Positions 59,213 through 64,000 of a stretch of DNA of 64,000 nt are shown here, in pieces. Within the stretch, counting starts at the first letter, position 1, and every line of letters starts with the position of its first letter. The stretch comes from Burkholderia sp. Bp9143 (GTDB taxonomy: Bacteria; Pseudomonadota; Gammaproteobacteria; Burkholderiales; Burkholderiaceae). The notes below the pieces were generated by a model. That model had not been told where the DNA came from, made no database searches, and saw only the letters and a program-made list of their open reading frames with translations. A program made the translations under genes and the position numbers. The DNA lies in contig NZ_QTPO01000011.1 in assembly GCF_003853645.1 (NCBI RefSeq), positions 1 to 64,000 of the forward strand, read 5' to 3'.

Positions 59213-60157
59213 ATGAGCGTCAAAGTTTTCGATACGAAGGAAGTGCAGGATCTGCTGAAGGCCGCGTCGAACGCGAGCGCCAACGGCACCAGCGGCGGCG
59301 ACGCGCGCACGCAGCAGGTCGTGCTGCGGCTGCTCGGCGACCTGTTCAAGGCGATCGACGATCTCGACATCACGCCCGACGAAGTGTGGGCCGGCGTGAA
59401 CTACCTGAACAAGCTCGGCCAGGACGGCGAAGCGGCGCTGCTCGCGGCCGGCCTCGGTCTCGAGAAGTATCTCGACATCCGGATGGACGCCGAGGACGAG
59501 GCGATCGGCCTCGACGGCGGCACGCCGCGCACGATCGAAGGCCCGCTGTACGTCGGCGGCGCGCCGGTGCGCGACGGCGTCGCGAAGATCGACCTCGACG
59601 CGGACGAAGGCGCGGGCCCGCTGGTGATCCACGGCACGGTCACGGGGCTCGACGGCAAGCCGGTGGCCGGCGCGCTGGTCGAGTGCTGGCACGCGAACTC
59701 GCACGGCTTCTATTCGCACTTCGACCCGACCGGCAAGCAGAGCGAGTTCAACCTGCGCGGCGCGGTGAAGACGGGCGCGGACGGCAAGTACGAATTCCGC
59801 ACGCTGATGCCGGTCGGCTACGGCTGCCCGCCGCAGGGCGCGACGCAGCAGCTGCTCGACCGCCTCGGCCGTCACGGCAACCGCCCGGCGCACGTGCACT
59901 TCTTCGTGACCAGCGACGGCCACCGCAAGCTGACGACGCAGTTCAACATCGACGGCGACCCGCTGATCTGGGATGACTTCGCGTATGCGACGCGCGAGGA
60001 GCTGATTCCGCCCGTCACCGGCAAGACCGGCGGCGCCGCGCTCGGGCTGAAGGCCGACGCGTACCAGGACATCGAGTTCAACCTCGTCCTGACGCCGCGC
60101 GTCGAGGGCAAGGACAACCAGATCGTCGAACGCCTGCGCGCTTCCGCCACGGCATAA
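59213..60157 (+). CDS. catA: Catechol 1,2-dioxygenase
   Basis: 314 aa. N-terminal helical dimerisation domain (SVKVFDTKEVQDLLKAAS...), then the intradiol core. Fe(III) ligands are visible as Tyr in EGPLYVGGAPV, Tyr in MPVGYGCPPQG, and the two His in NRPAHVHFFVTSDGH. Cleaves catechol between its hydroxyls to cis,cis-muconate. GGAGAC precedes the ATG at 59213. It closes the cat half and is followed by benA. Confidence 0.96.
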   Translation: MSVKVFDTKEVQDLLKAASNASANGTSGGDARTQQVVLRLLGDLFKAIDDLDITPDEVWAGVNYLNKLGQDGEAALLAAGLGLEKYLDIRMDAEDEAIGLDGGTPRTIEGPLYVGGAPVRDGVAKIDLDADEGAGPLVIHGTVTGLDGKPVAGALVECWHANSHGFYSHFDPTGKQSEFNLRGAVKTGADGKYEFRTLMPVGYGCPPQGATQQLLDRLGRHGNRPAHVHFFVTSDGHRKLTTQFNIDGDPLIWDDFAYATREELIPPVTGKTGGAALGLKADAYQDIEFNLVLTPRVEGKDNQIVERLRASATA

Positions 60158-60273
60158 CCGCCCGACGGCACGGCGGCGCGCCTGCGCCGCCGCCGGCCGG
60201 GTCCCCGCGAGATTCAATCGATACCGATGCGAGCGTGCTTGCAGGACCCGGCACGCGCACAGGAGGAACCAAC

Positions 60274-61632
60274 ATGTCCGCCACGATCGACCACACCACC
60301 GAACTGGACCACCTGCTCGCCACCGCGGTGCAGGACGACAAGGAGGCCGGCGTCTTCCGCTGCCGCCGCGACATCTTCACGAACGAGGCGCTCTACGAGC
60401 TCGAGATGACGCATATCTTCGAGCGCAACTGGGTGTACCTCGCGCATGAAAGCCAGATCCCGAACAACAACGATTACTACACGACGTGGATCGGCCGCCA
60501 GCCGGTCGTCATCACGCGCGACAAGACCGGCGAGCTGCACGCGGTGATCAATGCCTGCGCGCACAAGGGCGCGATGCTGTGCCGCCGCAAGCACGGCAAC
60601 AAGGGTAGCTTCACGTGCCCGTTCCACGGCTGGACCTTCTCGAACACCGGCAAGCTGCTGAAGGTGAAGGACGAGAAGACGACCGAGTATCCGGTGCAGT
60701 TCAACACGCATGGCTCGCACGACCTGAAGAAGGTCGCGCGCTTCCAGAACTATCGCGGCTTCCTGTTCGGCAGCCTCAGCGACGACGTGCTGCCGCTCGA
60801 GGACTACCTCGGCGAGGCGCGCGTGATCATCGACCAGATCGTCGACCAGGCGCCGGACGGGCTCGAAGTGCTGCGCGGCAACTCCTCCTACATCTACGAA
60901 GGCAACTGGAAGATGCAGATGGAGAACGGCTGCGACGGCTATCACGTGAGCACCGTGCACTGGAACTACGCGGCGACGATGGGCCGCCGCAAGGAAGAAG
61001 GCACCAAGGCCGTCGACGCGAACAGCTGGAGCAAGTCGGTCGCGGGCGTGTACGGCTTCGACAACGGCCACATCCTGCTGTGGACCAAGACGATGAACCC
61101 AGAAGTGCGGCCGGTGTATCAGCACCGTGAAGAAATCAAGGCGCGCGTCGGCGAAGTGCAGGCCGACTTCATCGTGAACCAGACGCGCAACCTGTGCGTG
61201 TACCCGAACGTGTTCCTGATGGACCAGTTCAGCACGCAGATCCGCGTGGTGCGTCCGCTCGGCGTCGACAAGACCGAGGTCAGCATCTTCTGTTTCGCGC
61301 CGAAGGGCGAGAGCGAGGCCGACCGCACGACGCGCATTCGCCAGTACGAGGATTTCTTCAACGTGACCGGGATGGGCACGGCTGACGACCTCGAGGAATT
61401 CCGCGCATGCCAGGCCGGCTACGCGGGCATCACGGCGATGTGGAACGACCTGTCGCGCGGCGCGCCGCTGTGGATCGACGGACCGGACGAGAACGCGAAA
61501 AAGATGGGGCTGAACCCGCGCATGTCGGGCGAGCGCAGCGAGGACGAAGGGCTGTTCGTGTGCCAGCACGAACACTGGGTGCACGTGATGCGCGATGCGC
61601 TGAAGAAGGAACGCAGGGAGGTGGAGGCATGA
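60274..61632 (+). CDS. benA: Benzoate 1,2-dioxygenase alpha (large) subunit
   Basis: 452 aa. Rieske site NACAHKGAML (Cys, His) and FTCPFHGWTF (Cys, His), catalytic iron triad in NGCDGYHVSTVHWNY plus a distal Asp. The enzyme dihydroxylates benzoate to 1,6-cis-dihydroxycyclohexadiene-carboxylate with BenB and electrons from BenC. AGGAGG lies 6-7 nt before the ATG. The stop overlaps benB by 4 nt. Confidence 0.96.
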   Translation: MSATIDHTTELDHLLATAVQDDKEAGVFRCRRDIFTNEALYELEMTHIFERNWVYLAHESQIPNNNDYYTTWIGRQPVVITRDKTGELHAVINACAHKGAMLCRRKHGNKGSFTCPFHGWTFSNTGKLLKVKDEKTTEYPVQFNTHGSHDLKKVARFQNYRGFLFGSLSDDVLPLEDYLGEARVIIDQIVDQAPDGLEVLRGNSSYIYEGNWKMQMENGCDGYHVSTVHWNYAATMGRRKEEGTKAVDANSWSKSVAGVYGFDNGHILLWTKTMNPEVRPVYQHREEIKARVGEVQADFIVNQTRNLCVYPNVFLMDQFSTQIRVVRPLGVDKTEVSIFCFAPKGESEADRTTRIRQYEDFFNVTGMGTADDLEEFRACQAGYAGITAMWNDLSRGAPLWIDGPDENAKKMGLNPRMSGERSEDEGLFVCQHEHWVHVMRDALKKERREVEA

Positions 61633-62117
61633 ACATCGATTACCGGACCATTTGCGCGGCGCTGTACCGCGAAGCGCGCCTGCTCGACGATCGCGAGTGG
61701 GACGAATGGCTGACCTGCTACACGGAGGACGTCACGTACTGGATGCCCGCGTGGGATGACGACGACCGGCCGACCGACGATCCGCACAGCCAGATCTCGC
61801 TGATGTACTACGCGGATCGCGGCGGCCTCGAGGATCGCGTGTTCCGGATCAAGACCGAGCGCAGCGGCGCGTCGACGCCCGAGCCGCGCACCAGCCACAA
61901 CGTGACGAACGTCGAGGTGCTGGCCGAGCGCGACGGCGAGGTGGACGTGCGCTACAACTTCCACACGCTGAACCACCGCTACCGCGTGACCGATCACTTC
62001 TTCGGCACGATGTTCGTCACGCTGCGCCGCTCGGGCGACGCGCTGCTGATCTCGAACAAGAAGATCGTGCTGAAGAACGACTATATCCGGCAGGTGCTCG
62101 ACGTGTACCACGTCTGA
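61629..62117 (+). CDS. benB: Benzoate 1,2-dioxygenase beta (small) subunit
   Basis: 162 aa, start overlapping benA (ATGA). Cystatin-like fold with CAALYREARLLDDREWDEWL, DVTYWMPAWDDDDRPTDDPHSQISLMYYADR in outline and RYRVTDHFFGTMFVTL. Structural partner of BenA in the alpha3-beta3 oxygenase. Confidence 0.95.
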   Translation: MNIDYRTICAALYREARLLDDREWDEWLTCYTEDVTYWMPAWDDDDRPTDDPHSQISLMYYADRGGLEDRVFRIKTERSGASTPEPRTSHNVTNVEVLAERDGEVDVRYNFHTLNHRYRVTDHFFGTMFVTLRRSGDALLISNKKIVLKNDYIRQVLDVYHV

Positions 62118-62156
62118 CACCGATTGTTTCGACAAGTCACACAGGGAGACGATGTC

Positions 62157-63179
62157 ATGTCCACCTACAAGATTGCACTGAACTTCGAGGACGGGGTCAC
62201 CCGCTTCATCGACTGCAAGGCCGGCGAGAAGGTGCTCGACGCCGCGTTTCGCGCGAAGATCAACCTGCCGATGGACTGCTCCGACGGCGTGTGCGGCACC
62301 TGCAAGTGCCGCGCGGAAAGCGGCAGCTACGACCTCGGCGACGACTACATCGACGACGCGCTCACCGAGGACGAGAAGGACGGCGGCCTCGTGCTGACCT
62401 GCCAGATGGTGCCGCAAAGCGATTGCGTGATCGCGGTGCCGACGTCGTCGGTTGCCTGCAAGACCGGGCACAGCGCGTTTGCCGCGACCGTGACGAAGGT
62501 CGAGCCGCACAACGACGCGGCGATCGTGCTCGAGCTCGACGTCGACGCGGCCGCACCGGCGTTCCTGCCGGGCCAGTACGTGAACATCGGCGTGCCGGGC
62601 AGCGGCCAGCACCGGTCGTACTCGTTCTCGTCCGCGCCGGGCGACACGAAGGTCGGCTTCCTGATCAAGAAGATTCCGGGCGGCGTGATGAGCACGTGGC
62701 TCGAATCGGCCAAGCCCGGCGACACGCTCGAACTGAACGGGCCGCTCGGCAGCTTCTACCTGCGCGACGTGGCGCGGCCGCTACTGTTCCTCGCGGGCGG
62801 CACGGGCCTCGCGCCGTTCCTGTCGATGCTCGAGGTGCTCGCGCGCAGCGGCTCGCAGCAGAAGGTGCACCTGATCTACGGCGTGACGCGCGATCTCGAC
62901 CTGGTGCTGGTCGACGCGATCGAAGCGTATGCGGCGAAGCTGCCGAACTTCAGCTTTGCGACCGTCATCGCCGATGCGGCGTCGAGCCACGAACGCAAGG
63001 GCTGGGTCACGCAGCACATTCCGGCCGACGCGCTGAACGACGGCGACGTGGATGTCTACCTGTGCGGGCCGCTGCCGATGGTCGACGCGGTGCGCCAGTA
63101 CTTCGACGATCAAGGCGTGAAGCCCAACAGCTTCCACTACGAGAAGTTCACCCCGAACGTGACGGCAAAGGCGGCATGA
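62157..63179 (+). CDS. benC: Benzoate 1,2-dioxygenase electron transfer (reductase) component
   Basis: 340 aa. N-terminal plant-type [2Fe-2S] ferredoxin with C-x4-C-x2-C (LPMDCSDGVCGTCKC), an FAD-binding domain (GQYVNIGVPGSGQHRSYSFSS) and an NADH-binding domain (LLFLAGGTGLAPFLSML, YLCGPLPMVDAVRQYF). Passes electrons from NADH to BenAB. GGGAG lies upstream of the ATG. Confidence 0.96.
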   Translation: MSTYKIALNFEDGVTRFIDCKAGEKVLDAAFRAKINLPMDCSDGVCGTCKCRAESGSYDLGDDYIDDALTEDEKDGGLVLTCQMVPQSDCVIAVPTSSVACKTGHSAFAATVTKVEPHNDAAIVLELDVDAAAPAFLPGQYVNIGVPGSGQHRSYSFSSAPGDTKVGFLIKKIPGGVMSTWLESAKPGDTLELNGPLGSFYLRDVARPLLFLAGGTGLAPFLSMLEVLARSGSQQKVHLIYGVTRDLDLVLVDAIEAYAAKLPNFSFATVIADAASSHERKGWVTQHIPADALNDGDVDVYLCGPLPMVDAVRQYFDDQGVKPNSFHYEKFTPNVTAKAA

Positions 63180-63952
63180 CCATGCAACGATTCTCCGGAA
63201 AGGTGGTCGTCGTCACCGGCGCGGCGCAGGGCATCGGCCGCGGCGTCGCGCTGCGCGCGGCGGCCGAGGGCGGCAAGGTGCTGTTCGTCGATCGCGCGGA
63301 CTTCGTGGCAGAGGTGGCCGCCGAGGCGCCGGGCGGCAACACGGCCGGCTTCGTCGCCGATCTCGAGACCTACGACGGCGCGCACGCGGCGATGGCGTGC
63401 GCGGTCGCGACGTTCGGCCGGATCGATGTGCTTATCAACGGCGTCGGCGGCGCGATCCGGATGCGGCCGTTCGCCGAGTTCGAGCCCGAGCAGATCGATG
63501 CCGAAATCCGCCGCTCGCTGATGCCGACGCTCTACAGTTGCCACGCGGTGCTGCCGCATCTGCTGGCCGGGGGCGGCGGCACGATCGTCAACGTGTCGTC
63601 GAACGCGACGCGCGGGATTCGCCGCGTGCCGTATTCGGCCGCGAAAGGCGGTGTGAATGCGCTGACGGCGGCGCTCGCGATGGAATACGCGGAGCATAAC
63701 ATCCGCGTGGTCGCGACCGCGCCGGGCGGCACCACGGCGCCGCCGCGCCGCGTGCCGCGCAATGCGGCCGGCGACAACGCGCAGGAACAGGCGTGGATGG
63801 CCGAGGCGGTGCGGCAGGTGACCGAGTCGACGTTCTTCAAGCGCTACGGGACCCTCGACGAACAGATCGCGCCGATCCTGTTCCTCGCCTCCGACGATGC
63901 GAGCTACATCACCGGCACGGTGCTGCCGGTCGCGGGCGGCGATACGGGCTGA
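63176..63952 (+). CDS. benD: 1,6-dihydroxycyclohexa-2,4-diene-1-carboxylate dehydrogenase
   Basis: 258 aa from the ATG at 63176, which overlaps the benC stop (ATGA); Met3 (63182) is an alternative. Classical SDR: VVVTGAAQGIGRGVAL (NAD loop), DVLINGVGGAIRM, Ser in NVSSNATRG and the YSAAK catalytic Tyr/Lys. Rearomatises the benzoate cis-diol to catechol with loss of CO2, feeding CatA. Last gene seen; the 3' end of the window follows it directly. Confidence 0.95.
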   Translation: MTMQRFSGKVVVVTGAAQGIGRGVALRAAAEGGKVLFVDRADFVAEVAAEAPGGNTAGFVADLETYDGAHAAMACAVATFGRIDVLINGVGGAIRMRPFAEFEPEQIDAEIRRSLMPTLYSCHAVLPHLLAGGGGTIVNVSSNATRGIRRVPYSAAKGGVNALTAALAMEYAEHNIRVVATAPGGTTAPPRRVPRNAAGDNAQEQAWMAEAVRQVTESTFFKRYGTLDEQIAPILFLASDDASYITGTVLPVAGGDTG

Positions 63953-64000
63953 GCGGCGCGCCTGCCGATTCGCGTGCTTCCTCTTACGTGCGCGCGCCGC

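Noticed and set aside
60214..61584. 456-codon minus ORF opposite benA
   Set aside because: Mirror of the benA coding frame in GC-rich DNA; the + strand gene has all catalytic motifs.
1..64000. CRISPR arrays, tRNA/rRNA genes, IS elements and integrases
   Set aside because: None could be recognised on either strand; no repeat-spacer pattern, no transposase or integrase motifs were seen.

Overview
The window is high-GC, densely packed beta-proteobacterial DNA that looks like Burkholderia, most likely the B. cepacia complex and a secondary-chromosome-style accessory region. The evidence is the codon use, the catBCA-benABCD order, a VgrG / DUF4123 / VasX-like type VI secretion cassette, an encapsulin-DyP pair, and many small Burkholderia stress proteins (DUF3008, DUF3022, DUF3175, DUF1488). 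The assignment rests on recognising protein families by eye; no search was run.

Layout. 1-1.0 kb: end of etfB, then etfA. 1.1-3.3 kb: class II aldolase-like protein, a small AraC-like protein and a secreted H/W-rich protein. 3.7-6.4 kb: an FdhF/YdeP-type molybdopterin oxidoreductase and a frameshifted Clp ATPase tail. 6.8-9.1 kb: encapsulin nanocompartment, its DyP peroxidase cargo and a small downstream gene. 9.5-13.1 kb: HTH-only LysR fragment, PsiE-like protein, MocR remnant, Rieske/FAD reductase. 13.4-17.3 kb: sigma-54-dependent response regulator and hybrid kinase. 17.4-22.3 kb: LysR remnant, LysR, DctA-like symporter, lone ModA-like binding protein, citrate/H+ symporter. 22.9-32.3 kb: less GC-rich T6SS cassette ending in a decayed triplication of a [DUF6708 membrane protein + PAAR] unit. 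32.4-47.8 kb: island of small stress/envelope genes around a second rpoN, interrupted by an arsenic operon (arsR-arsC-acr3-arsH-arsN2). 47.8-57.2 kb: HAD phosphatase, MFS efflux, AraC/OmpW, AraC/GST, cupin and di-haem cytochrome c, with recombination scars including a mutS 5' fragment. 57.6-64 kb: catB-catC-catA-benA-benB-benC-benD, taking benzoate through catechol to the beta-ketoadipate pathway.

The main observation is in the 32.4-47.8 kb island. I can read thirteen -24/-12 (sigma-54) promoter matches there, all with the correct 10-nt gap between the invariant GG and GC. Twelve lie about 19-76 nt upstream of a gene start, on both strands, and one of them precedes rpoN itself. Three of these promoters also carry an upstream TTGAAA-N3-TTGCAG motif that could be an activator site. 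This suggests a self-contained RpoN2 regulon of small stress proteins. The NtrC-type regulator at 13.4 kb is a possible activator (inference).

The window also holds many recombination scars. Examples are ku broken by an 11-bp duplication and fused to an antiporter 5' end, a truncated phosphatidylserine decarboxylase, a chimeric endonuclease/phosphatase, a PAAR start fused to DUF6708, and remnants of clp, mocR, lysR and mutS. The island and its flanks appear to be under active decay or rearrangement.
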